The notes under the pieces were generated by a model. That model ran no database searches and was not told the DNA's origin. It was given only the letters and a program-made list of their open reading frames with translations. Shown here piece by piece: positions 8,721 to 17,061 of a stretch of 64,000 nt of DNA. This DNA is from Mycobacterium asiaticum DSM 44297. Its GTDB lineage: Bacteria; Actinomycetota; Actinomycetes; Mycobacteriales; Mycobacteriaceae. Within the stretch, counting starts at the first letter, position 1. The number at the start of each line of letters is the position of its first letter. The stretch lies in assembly GCF_000613245.1 (NCBI RefSeq), contig NZ_HG964936.1, positions 1,105,172-1,169,171 on the forward strand, written 5' to 3'. The translations under genes and the position numbers were made by a program.

Positions 8721-9578
8721 CTAATGGTCGGTGTCGAGCAACCGCAGCGGATGCAGTCCGTCGACCGCACCGACAAACGGCGGATGAATGCTGTAGCCGA
8801 GCATGCGGCGAATGTCGTCGGAAACCGATCGGGCGATGTCACGTGACACCGACAGGCTGAAGGCCTCCATCGGGCGCAGCCACGGCTCGCAGTATTGCGC
8901 TGTGACGGCCAAACGATCACTCACCGAAGTGTTCGCCCCGCCGCCATGCCACAGGGTGCCCACGAAGAAGACACATGATCCGGCGGGCATCACCACGGGC
9001 ACCGCCTCGTCGTCTGGTCCCGGTCGGCGCTTGCCCCAGCGGTGACTGCCCGGATACAGGACCGTCGCGCCGTTATCGCCGGTGAAGTCGTCAATGGCCC
9101 AGATCGTGGCCGCCGCCAGGGGTTCCCGCGGTCGCGGCACCGGGTAGAACCCGTCGTCGTGGTGCGGCAGCTGGGCGGTCTCGCCGGGCTGAATGTTGAT
9201 CGCTTGCAATGCCGAGAGGAGGTAGTTGGGCATCAGCAAGCGATCCAGCACCGCCAGCACCCGGGGATTGTCGACCAGCCGGTCGCACACCCTGGTTCTG
9301 CTGAGCACACTGTAGATGCGCTGGGTGCGCCGGCCCTCGAACGAGTTCCGTCCGGTATGCCCCAGCCACGGCCGGACCTCGTCGCGGATTTGCCGGCACT
9401 GCTCGGTGCTGAGCAGGTTCTCCCAGATGACGTATCCGTCGCGGTCGAGCGCCGCCATGTCAGCCTCGACGACCGCGCTGTCGACCGAACTACCGCTGGT
9501 CGGCGTCCACCGGTAGCGCTGCGCAAGGTCACCCCGAAGGTCCTCGAGCGTGGTGACGGACTCGTCGTCGATGGTCAT
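8721..9578 (-). CDS. Phytanoyl-CoA dioxygenase (PhyH)-family oxygenase
   Basis: A 285-aa Fe(II)/2-oxoglutarate oxygenase-like protein. The metal triad is visible as HHDD near residue 137 (His and Asp) and the distal His in LWHGGGAN near 206, followed by SDR near 215, where 2-oxoglutarate is usually bound by Arg. DRDGYVIWENLLS near the N-terminus is the typical PhyH entry. It is the first gene of an operon with VOC and SRPBCC genes. The reaction is likely hydroxylation of a small lipid or natural-product substrate, but the substrate is not deducible. ATG at 9578. Confidence 0.8.
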   Translation of the reverse strand: MTIDDESVTTLEDLRGDLAQRYRWTPTSGSSVDSAVVEADMAALDRDGYVIWENLLSTEQCRQIRDEVRPWLGHTGRNSFEGRRTQRIYSVLSRTRVCDRLVDNPRVLAVLDRLLMPNYLLSALQAINIQPGETAQLPHHDDGFYPVPRPREPLAAATIWAIDDFTGDNGATVLYPGSHRWGKRRPGPDDEAVPVVMPAGSCVFFVGTLWHGGGANTSVSDRLAVTAQYCEPWLRPMEAFSLSVSRDIARSVSDDIRRMLGYSIHPPFVGAVDGLHPLRLLDTDH

Positions 9579-9642
9579 GGGTCAGTCCTACGTTGAGCGC
9601 GGGTTCGTCTTAGCGACCACACTAAGCCCGTAGCCTGAATCC

Positions 9643-9867
9643 ATGGCTGACAATTCGTGGAGCGTCCAGATCGGCGAGGCGGAAGACCCCACCAATCCAG
9701 GCATCCCTCCGGTGCCCACTACTGTCTACGAGGGCGACGAGGAAGGTGCGCGCGCCGCTTATGCGCGGTCGACGGCGAAGGCGACCGAGCAGGACTACCG
9801 CTACGTGATGCTTCGTCACCTCGGTGAGGTCGTCGAAACGTGGGGAACCCCGCCGGCCGTCGGATAG
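9643..9867 (+). CDS. Small conserved hypothetical protein (74 aa)
   Basis: An acidic 74-aa protein with no membrane segment or known catalytic motif. It reads cleanly from ATG 9643 to the TAG at 9865-9867. A TAGCCT element about 6 bases before the ATG would suit a leaderless mycobacterial transcript. It lies 16 bases before the LLM oxidoreductase, so the two are probably co-transcribed. I recognise the style of a small conserved actinobacterial protein but cannot assign a function. Confidence 0.65.
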   Translation: MADNSWSVQIGEAEDPTNPGIPPVPTTVYEGDEEGARAAYARSTAKATEQDYRYVMLRHLGEVVETWGTPPAVG

Positions 9868-9883
9868 CCACGAAAGGATCGAG

Positions 9884-10717
9884 ATGAAGTTCGGGATCGC
9901 CACATTCGTCAACGACGACAGCATCGACACGGTATCGCTGGCCCGTGCGATCGAGGAACGGGGCTTTGCCTCACTGGTCGTCGCCGAACACACCCACATC
10001 CCGGCGAGTCGGGAATCCGCATACCCAGCAGGTGGCGAGCTCCCGTCCATCTACTATCGGACCCTCGATCCCTTCGTCACGCTGGCGGCGGCCGCGGCGG
10101 TGACTTCCTCCATCGAATTGTTCACCGGGATCGCGCTACTGATTCAACGCGATCCGATCATCACCGCCAAGGAAGCCGCCAGCATCGACCTGATCTCCAA
10201 CGGACGATTCGTCTTCGGCGTCGGCGCCGGCTGGAACATCGAAGAGTTGCGTCACCATGGCACCGACCCGAAGACGCGCGGCAAACTGCTCGACGAACGC
10301 ATCGAGGCCATCAAGGCGCTGTGGACCACCGAACCTGCCGAGTATCACGGCAAGTACGTGAACTTCGACGCCTCCTACAGTCGTCCCAAGCCGGTGCAAC
10401 AGCCACACCCGCCAATCTTCATCGGGGGCGACTCTGACGCCACCGTCAAGCGGGTGGTCCGGCACGACGCCGGCTGGATCTCCAACCCGTTGCCCACCGA
10501 GCGGCTGCGCCAACGTGTCGACCAACTGCGCCAGACCAGCGGACGCGATGTCCCGCTGGCGATGTTCGGCACACCGGCGAAACCCCACTATTGGGATGCG
10601 GCAAAGGAGTTGGGATTCGGCCAGTTGGCGCTGCGACTTTCCACCGAACCGCGCGACGAATCGCTACGAATACTCGACGAGTTGGCCGCCCAGGTCGAGG
10701 CCTACCAGGGCAGGTGA
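9884..10717 (+). CDS. LLM-class (luciferase-like) F420-dependent oxidoreductase
   Basis: A 277-aa TIM-barrel oxidoreductase of the bacterial-luciferase superfamily. Visible family blocks are KFGIATFVND at the start, VVAEHTHIP near residue 30, SIELFTGIALLIQRDP near 75, GRFVFGVGAGWN near 105 and the RPKPVQQPHPPIFIGG block near 165. Mycobacterial members of this type usually use cofactor F420 (family knowledge). The ATG at 9884 has an AAAGGA site 6 bases upstream. The stop abuts the stop of the convergent alcohol dehydrogenase with no gap. Substrate unknown. Confidence 0.85.
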   Translation: MKFGIATFVNDDSIDTVSLARAIEERGFASLVVAEHTHIPASRESAYPAGGELPSIYYRTLDPFVTLAAAAAVTSSIELFTGIALLIQRDPIITAKEAASIDLISNGRFVFGVGAGWNIEELRHHGTDPKTRGKLLDERIEAIKALWTTEPAEYHGKYVNFDASYSRPKPVQQPHPPIFIGGDSDATVKRVVRHDAGWISNPLPTERLRQRVDQLRQTSGRDVPLAMFGTPAKPHYWDAAKELGFGQLALRLSTEPRDESLRILDELAAQVEAYQGR

Positions 10718-11881
10718 TCAATCGAAGGCGATGACACCACGGATGTTGTTGCCCGCGCGGAGATCACCCATCGCCTCGTTGATGTCGTCGAGCTTGTATG
10801 TCTGCGTGACGAGTTCGTCGAGTTTGAGCAGCCCGGCTTCATACATCGAAAGCAGCTTCGGCATGGCCTCGCGAGGGTTCATCTCGCCGTAGAGCGCGCC
10901 CTTGAAGGTTTTGCACGAGCTGACCATGTCGCTGAGGACCATCGGCACCATCAAGTCGGTGATTTTGGGCATCCCGGTCAACACGCAGGTGCCCCCTTTG
11001 CGCAGCATCATCATGGCAATCATCACCATGTCCACGGGTACGACACCCGGGGTGAGGACGACCCGGTCGGCCATCACGCCCCAGGTGATCTCTTTGACCA
11101 GTTCCAGAGCGACGCCGGTGTCGACAGCGGTGTGCGTGGCGCCGAAGGTGGGTGCCATCTGGCGTTTGAATTCGCTGGGATCGACCGCGACGATGTGTTT
11201 AGCGCCAGCGATTTTCGCGCCTTGGACGGCGTTCATGCCGATGCCTCCGACGCCGATCACCACCACGGTGTCGCCCGCCTCGGTGCCGGCCGCGATCGAA
11301 CCCGAGCCGAATCCTGTCGTCACGCCGCAGGACACCAGGGAAGCGGCCTCCAACGGAATCCAGTCGTGGACCCGGACGAGTGAGCGTTCGGAGGCCACCA
11401 CGTATTCGGAGAAGGTGCCGACCTGCATCATCGCCATCAGGTCTTCACCGTCGAGGTGGCGCCGCCGAGTACCGTCCGTCGTCATCGCCTTGTCGTAGAT
11501 GTCGGCGCCGACATCGCACAAATAGGTGTGGCCGGTTGTACACCACCGGCAGTTGCCGCAGGCGGGAAAGAACGAGACAGCAACGTGGTCACCGGGTTTC
11601 AAGGTCTTCACCTCAGGCCCGACGGACTCGACGATGCCGGAGCCTTCGTGGCCACCCAGCATCGGGAACCACTCGGGCACCGAAACGCCGGCGGCCCGCA
11701 TCATCTGCTCCATGTCCGGCGTCGGCACACTGTCGCCGCTGTGAAAGTGCTCGTCGGAATGGCAGATTCCCGCGTAAGCCATCTTCACCAGGACCTCGCC
11801 GGCATGCGGCGGATCGAGATCGATCTCGGTTACCTCCCAGTCGACACCGACTCCCCGCAGCACCGCTGCCCTCGACTTCAT
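10718..11881 (-). CDS. NDMA-dependent (mycofactocin-linked) zinc alcohol dehydrogenase
   Basis: A medium-chain zinc alcohol dehydrogenase, 387 aa. Catalytic zinc ligands are seen in GICHSDEH near residue 37 and GGHEGSG near 76. The structural-zinc cluster is CGNCRWCTTGHTYLC near 107-122, and the NAD fold is GVGGIGMNAVQ near 203. The overall pattern, with an insert TDGTRRRHLDGE, matches NDMA-dependent alcohol dehydrogenases whose nicotinamide stays bound and is re-oxidised through mycofactocin (family knowledge). The ATG at 11881 has AAAGGAG 6 bases upstream. It follows an SDR gene by 25 bases and shares its operator. It likely oxidises an alcohol intermediate of the island. Confidence 0.9.
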   Translation of the reverse strand: MKSRAAVLRGVGVDWEVTEIDLDPPHAGEVLVKMAYAGICHSDEHFHSGDSVPTPDMEQMMRAAGVSVPEWFPMLGGHEGSGIVESVGPEVKTLKPGDHVAVSFFPACGNCRWCTTGHTYLCDVGADIYDKAMTTDGTRRRHLDGEDLMAMMQVGTFSEYVVASERSLVRVHDWIPLEAASLVSCGVTTGFGSGSIAAGTEAGDTVVVIGVGGIGMNAVQGAKIAGAKHIVAVDPSEFKRQMAPTFGATHTAVDTGVALELVKEITWGVMADRVVLTPGVVPVDMVMIAMMMLRKGGTCVLTGMPKITDLMVPMVLSDMVSSCKTFKGALYGEMNPREAMPKLLSMYEAGLLKLDELVTQTYKLDDINEAMGDLRAGNNIRGVIAFD

Positions 11882-11906
11882 CACCGACTCCTTTGGCGGA
11901 TGGGAC

Positions 11907-12698
11907 TCACCAGTTCCGTAGTTCCTTCACTGCGCTGGAGGCCCGCGGAACGAATGTCAGGTAGGGAATGAAGCCACTATTCCCGCAACGGATCACGTTA
12001 TGGACCACGTCGGTCAGATGTTCGGCGTCGATCAGCCCGCCGAGCATGTACTTGTGCTCCATCCAGAACCTGATGGCCTTTTCCAAGACATCCGGATCCC
12101 AGTTCTTGTTGAACTCGGTCTGCGAGTCACCGGCTCCGCCGAGACTGTCGCCCACGGCGAGCCGGGTAAAGCCGATCTCCGGGTGCTCGATACGCCACGC
12201 CTCGACGAGCTTGTCCAACGCACCCTTGGTAACCGCGTATGACCCCAGCATCGGCCAGGGTGTCGTATACGAGGCGCTCAGCGACGACAGATACACGGCC
12301 GAGCCACTCGCTGCGGCCAACTGCGGCGCTGCAGCGGCGGTGATCAGCGAGGCGCCAATGACGTTGGTGGCGAACAATGTTGACCATTGCTCGGCCGTCA
12401 CCTCCGCCAGTGGTGCCAGCACCCCCATGCCGGTCGTGTATACCAGGGCGTCCAAGCCGCCCAGCGCATCAACCACCTCATCCATTGCCTGCCGGCAGGT
12501 ATCGGCAACGGTGACGTCACAGGCGACGGCGACCGCGCCGTTACCCGCTTCTTTCGCGGCCTCGACCAGTCGTTCGTAGCGACGGGCTAACAGCGCGACG
12601 TGTGCACCCCGCTTGGCCAAGCCGGTGCCGATGCAGCGGCCCAGGCCGGCCGAAGCGCCGACGACCGCGACCCGCAACCGTCGTTCCTCGTCAGGCAT
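11907..12698 (-). CDS. Short-chain dehydrogenase/reductase
   Basis: A 263-aa classical SDR. GASAGLGRCIG near residue 14 is the cofactor loop, LARR near 36 suggests NADP-type recognition, and YAVTK near 155 is the Tyr-Lys catalytic pair preceded by the serine-rich SSLSASYTT. The C-terminus is longer than usual and carries WMEHKYMLGGLIDAEHL. It is the first gene of the SDR-alcohol dehydrogenase operon, with an operator-like palindrome 77 bases upstream. Substrate unknown. Confidence 0.85.
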   Translation of the reverse strand: MPDEERRLRVAVVGASAGLGRCIGTGLAKRGAHVALLARRYERLVEAAKEAGNGAVAVACDVTVADTCRQAMDEVVDALGGLDALVYTTGMGVLAPLAEVTAEQWSTLFATNVIGASLITAAAAPQLAAASGSAVYLSSLSASYTTPWPMLGSYAVTKGALDKLVEAWRIEHPEIGFTRLAVGDSLGGAGDSQTEFNKNWDPDVLEKAIRFWMEHKYMLGGLIDAEHLTDVVHNVIRCGNSGFIPYLTFVPRASSAVKELRNW

Positions 12699-12774
12699 TG
12701 GTTCTCGTAGACATGGGCCTCCTAGTGCTGAAGTCGAGGCGGAGCTGATTCCGGAGGATCTGTAGGTGATTTAT

Positions 12775-12790
12775 GGAAATTAGCATTTCC
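12775..12790. promoter_or_regulatory. Operator-like palindrome (island motif variant)
   Basis: GGAAA-TTAGCA-TTTCC: exact 5-bp arms with a 6-base spacer, the same geometry as the GAGAA-N6-TTCTC sites found across the island. It lies between the TetR gene end and the SDR start, so it would govern the SDR-alcohol dehydrogenase operon. Confidence 0.55.
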
Positions 12791-12827
12791 GCCGGGACGA
12801 GGGAAATGTTGCGACTCGAACACCAGA

Positions 12828-13460
12828 TCACCGACGCAGTACTTTTCGCGGCTCGACCGCAAAGCTCAGTAGCAGGCGGTCGAGGATCTTGGCGGCTCTA
12901 CGACGGGCCTGGGCGGGGTTGGCGGCATGCGCTACCAACCTGGAAGCCTCCTCGAGAGCCGCGACGATCATGTGCGTGAGCTCCCCGACCGGTTGGTCGT
13001 CGATGATCCCCTCTGCGATCGCCTCGCGGACCTTCTCATTGATGAGTGCGATGCTGTTGTCTTCCTGGATGGCACGCAGCGTTTGCCAGCCCAGGACCAC
13101 CGGCCCGTCGACCAGCATCACGCGCTGTACTTCGGGTTCGAGTGCAGCTTCGAGGAATCCGTGCATACCTCGGGTAAGGCGCTCCCACGGGTCCGCACCG
13201 CGGGGCGGCGCGGCCAGGGACCGCAGCGTGAGATCGTTCTCCACCTCCTCGAAGACGGCCCGGAACAGCTCGGCTTTGTCCTTGAAGTGGTGGTAGAAGG
13301 CACCGCGCGTGCCTACGCCCGATTTCATCACCAGGTCACCGACGCTGGTGTTGAAGTATCCCCGCTCCACGAACAGTTTCCGCCCGGCATCCACGAGGTC
13401 GCGGCGGGTTCGGTCGCCACGGGCGCGGCGATCGTCGGTGGACCCGCCCCGCTGCGCCAT
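12828..13460 (-). CDS. TetR-family transcriptional regulator
   Basis: A 210-aa repressor-type protein. The N-terminal helix-turn-helix spans about residues 18-65 (RRDLVDAGRKLFVERGYF ... SGVGTRGAFYHHFKDK), with the TetR YHHFKDK signature. The rest is a ligand-binding helical domain. It is divergent from the binding-protein-like gene at 13501, with only 40 bases between them; that gap carries a TGTAGGTTGC element also seen twice before the P450 at 15823. It may control those genes. Ligand unknown; activation rather than repression is possible. Confidence 0.9.
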   Translation of the reverse strand: MAQRGGSTDDRRARGDRTRRDLVDAGRKLFVERGYFNTSVGDLVMKSGVGTRGAFYHHFKDKAELFRAVFEEVENDLTLRSLAAPPRGADPWERLTRGMHGFLEAALEPEVQRVMLVDGPVVLGWQTLRAIQEDNSIALINEKVREAIAEGIIDDQPVGELTHMIVAALEEASRLVAHAANPAQARRRAAKILDRLLLSFAVEPRKVLRR

Positions 13461-13486
13461 GACGACGATCCTAGCAACATTCGTAC

Positions 13487-13496
13487 TGTAGGTTGC
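13487..13496. promoter_or_regulatory. TGTAGGTTGC element in TetR divergent gap
   Basis: The gap between TetR (13460) and the gene at 13501 holds GCAAC (13474) and GTTGC (13492) as inverted arms 13 bases apart, with the TGTAGGTT core also found at 15770-15777 and 15792-15799. A TetR operator is plausible but unproven. Confidence 0.4.
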
Positions 13497-13500
13497 CGTT

Positions 13501-14643
13501 ATGGCAGACGACGAGGTGCGGGCATACGGCTCGGTTGCACCGCTGAAGGTGGGATTGCTGAACGACTATCCGACGAGTGGCGACACCGACACCGACACCG
13601 TTGCCGCACTGCGGTTGGTGCTGGAGGAGGCGCATGTCTCGGGGCTGATCGATCGGCCGGTCGAGCTGATTCAACGCAATGTCGTCGGCCTGCCGAACGG
13701 GACCTACCAGGCGGTGGAGCGGGCCTTCGATGAGCTGGTCGACGCGGGATGTTTGGCCATCTTCGGGCCGTGGGTCTCTGACAACGTGGCGCCGCTGCGT
13801 CCGCATGTCGATGCGACGGCCAAGGTCCCGATCATTACGCTGTCGGGATCCGAAGGCGCACTGGGAGAATGGTGTTTCGCGCTGAACAACGGCTCGATGG
13901 CCGAAGAGCCGGTGATGCTCGCCGCGGTGCTGATCGGCGACGGCCGATCGAGGATCGCTATTGCCTACGAAGCGTCACTGATCGGTAAGGAGTATCTCTC
14001 CTTTGCCGAAAAGGCTTACGCCACAGCAGGTTTGAATGTTGTGGCCACAGTCGCCATCCCCCAGGTCGAAGCCGACAAGGCTATAGCGGTGGCGGCGCTG
14101 CGCGCCGGCGACCCTGATGCCCTCGTCCACGTCGGGTTCGGCCATGGATTGTGGGGCTTCACCGACGCGCTGCGGGCCGCCGGCTGGGACCCGCCTCGGT
14201 ACACCACGACCGCGTTCGAGATGGCCCATATCAACGCCGAGTGGATGCGTCACCTTTCGGGGTGGATCGGCTTGGACAGCTACGACGAGCGAAACGAGGT
14301 GGGGCAGGCGTTCCTGGATCGATTCGAAAGGCGCCACAGCCGTCGTCCGGGACACTCGATGCCGGGCTTGGCGCACGACGCCGCAACCGTCATCGCTCGG
14401 GGGCTGGCGTTGGCGCGTCCGCTGACCGGTGCAGGGGTCAAGCGCGGCATCGAACAGGTCAAGCTGATCCCCGCGGCGAGCGGAGCGCCGGGCACGTTCA
14501 TGAGATTTGGGCGATACATTCGGCAAGGCTGGTTGGGTTCGGATTATCTGATAGCTCGCCGGGTGCTGCCGGACGGCTCCGCCCACGTCTTCCACGCCGC
14601 GCCGAGTGAGAACATCTCACGGGCGGTCGGCGTGTCCGGTTAA
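13501..14643 (+). CDS. Periplasmic-binding-fold (Leu/Ile/Val-type) protein without signal peptide
   Basis: A 380-aa protein with the fold of branched-chain amino-acid/amide ABC transporter substrate-binding proteins. LKVGLLNDYPTSG opens the first lobe near residue 15, then LAIFGPWVSDNV near 84, RSRIAIAYEASLIGKEY near 150 and VKRGIEQVKLIP near 310. It begins MADDEVRAYGSV, with no hydrophobic leader, Tat motif or lipobox, and no permease or ATPase gene is nearby. It may therefore be a cytoplasmic ligand sensor or an amidase-operon-type (AmiC-like) protein. Its position opposite a TetR gene fits a sensing role. Its 3' end overlaps the convergent gene by 27 bases. Confidence 0.8.
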   Translation: MADDEVRAYGSVAPLKVGLLNDYPTSGDTDTDTVAALRLVLEEAHVSGLIDRPVELIQRNVVGLPNGTYQAVERAFDELVDAGCLAIFGPWVSDNVAPLRPHVDATAKVPIITLSGSEGALGEWCFALNNGSMAEEPVMLAAVLIGDGRSRIAIAYEASLIGKEYLSFAEKAYATAGLNVVATVAIPQVEADKAIAVAALRAGDPDALVHVGFGHGLWGFTDALRAAGWDPPRYTTTAFEMAHINAEWMRHLSGWIGLDSYDERNEVGQAFLDRFERRHSRRPGHSMPGLAHDAATVIARGLALARPLTGAGVKRGIEQVKLIPAASGAPGTFMRFGRYIRQGWLGSDYLIARRVLPDGSAHVFHAAPSENISRAVGVSG

Positions 14644-15708
14644 CTGAATCGCGCCGAACACCGGCGCTGTCACGACTCCCGGCGGTTGGGCCAGGACGTA
14701 GGGAATGGCGCGGATCGCACCCATCGCGATCATCAGGTGCCCCGGCATGGCGTGTTGCCCAGTTGGTAGTTGCCCGTCCCAGCCGACGTCCAGCTGTAGC
14801 TCGAAGCTCGGCACACCCTTGATTACCGCGCGAATCAGCGGTGCTTTCTCCCCGGGCCGCAGTGGTGTAAGGCCCCATTGGGGTAGGTCGCGGGTCAGTA
14901 CCCATTCCTCGTGGATGGCCAGCAGGGGACGGTCCGACCAGTGGCCGACCCAGGAGAATCGCTGTCCCACAACAGTTCCTGCCGCTATCCGGCCAGCGGT
15001 GACCTCGATGTCGTGGGGCAGTGTGGTGGCGTCCACCATGATGTCGATATGCGACAGGGTGATCCCCAGAACGTCGGCGGTGGCGTTGAGCGCCTGACGG
15101 TAGGCCATGTCGAGCTTCTTGATGATCGGTGAATCGACGCTGACGTCTCCAGGTGGCCGTCCCATGCCCATCAGGTCGACCAGCATCGGCCGGCTGGGAA
15201 CGGCCGAGACGTCGGTTGCCTCGTAGAGGTCGATCCGGTCGATCGTCTTGCTCAACCCGGTCACGGTCGCGACGAGCCGCTCGAACATGAAGCCGGGATT
15301 CTCACCGGCGGCGTGGAATCGCGAACCGCCCTGCTGACACGCCTGCACGAACGCCGTCTCGGTATCGGCGCCGTAGGTGGGCAGGTGGTTGTACGACGTG
15401 GTTGTAACGACATTAGTGCCTGCGGCGAGCAGTCGGCAGATGTCTTCGGCGTTGGTCTCGACGGCGTGGGCCTTGCTCGCCGCGTGCACGACGACGTCCG
15501 CTCCCAAAGCGACGATTTCGTCTTTGTCAGTCGTGGCCAGCACCCCGGTGGTAGGGGGCAAACCGCACAGTGCTCCTGCATCGATGCCCGCCTTGGCGGG
15601 GTCGTACACCAATACACCGGCCAGTTGGAAATCCGGATTCTCGATCAGCTCCTGCAGCGCAGCGCGGCCGACCGCGCCGGTTGCCCACTGCACGGCTCGG
15701 ATTGCCAA
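14617..15708 (-). CDS. DapB/2,4-diaminopentanoate-dehydrogenase-like NAD(P)-binding protein (paralog 1)
   Basis: A 363-aa member of the dihydrodipicolinate-reductase-like family with a DAPDH-type C-terminal domain. VQWATGAVGRAAL near residue 6 is the Rossmann loop; the second block is AGALCGLPPTTGVLATTDKDEI near 46. The C-terminal half has the RLVATVTGLSKTIDRIDLYEATDV pattern shared by the other three copies in this window (17058, 19012, 23964). The reaction is unknown: these proteins are common in actinobacterial catabolic islands and are probably oxidoreductases acting on a carbonyl or imine. It is divergent from the P450 at 15823 across a 114-base gap with tandem GTAGGTT sites. Confidence 0.8.
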   Translation of the reverse strand: MAIRAVQWATGAVGRAALQELIENPDFQLAGVLVYDPAKAGIDAGALCGLPPTTGVLATTDKDEIVALGADVVVHAASKAHAVETNAEDICRLLAAGTNVVTTTSYNHLPTYGADTETAFVQACQQGGSRFHAAGENPGFMFERLVATVTGLSKTIDRIDLYEATDVSAVPSRPMLVDLMGMGRPPGDVSVDSPIIKKLDMAYRQALNATADVLGITLSHIDIMVDATTLPHDIEVTAGRIAAGTVVGQRFSWVGHWSDRPLLAIHEEWVLTRDLPQWGLTPLRPGEKAPLIRAVIKGVPSFELQLDVGWDGQLPTGQHAMPGHLMIAMGAIRAIPYVLAQPPGVVTAPVFGAIQLTGHADRP

Positions 15709-15769
15709 TCGAACACTCCAGGTTGCTGTTTCGAATGTCGGCTAGCTCTGGTTGGTCCAACATACATCA

Positions 15770-15805
15770 TGTAGGTTTGCAACCGACGGGCTGTAGGTTG
15801 AACCT
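15770..15805. promoter_or_regulatory. Tandem GTAGGTT sites before P450
   Basis: Two GTAGGTT copies begin 22 bases apart (15771 and 15793), close to two helical turns. Each is the left half of a small palindrome: GGTT-TGC-AACC (15774-15784) and AGGTT-G-AACCT (15795-15805). They lie in the divergent gap of the DapB-like gene and the P450. The same core occurs beside the TetR gene at 13460. Confidence 0.45.
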
Positions 15806-15822
15806 CGGGTGGGAGGCATGAC

Positions 15823-17061
15823 GTGGTGGAACCGGCGGTCACCGACGACATCGATCAACGCATCCGCGAGGCGCAGGAAAAGTTCAACGCCGGCATGGGA
15901 GCCGATGGAGACGCCACGCCCTACCCGTTGCTGCGTGAATTGCGCACAAAGGGGGCGGTTCACCCAGGGTGGCCGGAAATGGGGGTCCCCGAGGATCTGG
16001 GAAACGGAAAAAAGACTTACACCGCGTACTCCTTCGATGCCGTCAAGGCGGTATTCACTGACAACATCACCTTCAGCACCCGTTGCTACGAAGACGTGGT
16101 GCGGCCGTTACAGGGGCCGACGATCCTGGAAATGCAGGAGCCTGAGCACGCAATCTATCGCAGGCTGCACGAGTTCGCCTTCGCGCGTTCATCAATGAAA
16201 CGTTGGGACGCCGAGCTCGTTGGTCCACTGGTGGAACGCACCATCGCGAAGTTGCGCGGCAACAAGCGCGCCGATCTGGTGGACACCGTGTTCATGCCGA
16301 TTCCGGTGCGGGTGATCGCCGCCCTTCTCGGGTTACCCCAAGCCGATATCGGTGAATTCCACCGGTTGGCAATCGACCTGCTGGGATTCCGCGGCGATAT
16401 GGCGAGGGCGATGAAGGCCTCCGCCGAGATGAAGGAGTACTTCATCGGAGTGCTTGCGGACCGGCGCAAGTCGCCCAAGGACGACATGGTGACGATCCTG
16501 TCCCAGGCCGAGATTGACGGCGTCAAGATGTCGGACGAGCAGATCTACGGATTTATGCGTAACCTGTTGCCCGCCGGAGCGGAAACCACGTCACGGTCTA
16601 CGGCGAGCCTGGCGATGGCGCTGCTGACGCACCCGGACCAACTCGATGCCGTTCGCAATGACCGAAGCCTGCTCCCGCAGGCCATTGAAGAAGGCATCAG
16701 GTGGGAGACTCCGCTGCTGAACTTCATGCGCGAAGTGACCAGCGACGTCGAGTTCTACGGGGTACGCATCCCCAAGGGCGCTACGATGATGTTGAGCCTC
16801 GGCAGCGCTAACCACGATGAAACCCGCTGGAAAGACGCCGAATTGTTCGACATCTTCCGGGACCGTAAGCCGCACATCGGTTTTGGTCACGGTGCGCATG
16901 TGTGTCTCGGCATGCATTTGGCCAGGTTGGAAAGCAGCAAGATCTTCAACGCTTTATTTGACGAACTGCCCGGCCTGCGGCTCGATCCCGATGCGCCGCC
17001 CCCGTATGTCACCGGCACGATGTTCCGTTCGCCGCCGCGCCTCGACGTGCTGTGGTCATGA
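15823..17061 (+). CDS. Cytochrome P450 (1)
   Basis: A 412-aa soluble bacterial P450. I-helix PAGAETTSRS near residue 250 holds the acid-alcohol pair, EEGIR near 290 is the ExxR motif, and FGHGAHVCLGMHLARLE near 354-370 carries the heme-thiolate Cys. The GTG at 15823 (or 15826) follows a GGGAGG site at 15811. The reaction is a monooxygenation using external ferredoxin; no ferredoxin gene is adjacent. It heads a plus-strand operon with a DapB-like protein (ATGA overlap) and an SDR (ATGA overlap), so its product is probably oxidised further by them. Confidence 0.9.
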   Translation: MVEPAVTDDIDQRIREAQEKFNAGMGADGDATPYPLLRELRTKGAVHPGWPEMGVPEDLGNGKKTYTAYSFDAVKAVFTDNITFSTRCYEDVVRPLQGPTILEMQEPEHAIYRRLHEFAFARSSMKRWDAELVGPLVERTIAKLRGNKRADLVDTVFMPIPVRVIAALLGLPQADIGEFHRLAIDLLGFRGDMARAMKASAEMKEYFIGVLADRRKSPKDDMVTILSQAEIDGVKMSDEQIYGFMRNLLPAGAETTSRSTASLAMALLTHPDQLDAVRNDRSLLPQAIEEGIRWETPLLNFMREVTSDVEFYGVRIPKGATMMLSLGSANHDETRWKDAELFDIFRDRKPHIGFGHGAHVCLGMHLARLESSKIFNALFDELPGLRLDPDAPPPYVTGTMFRSPPRLDVLWS

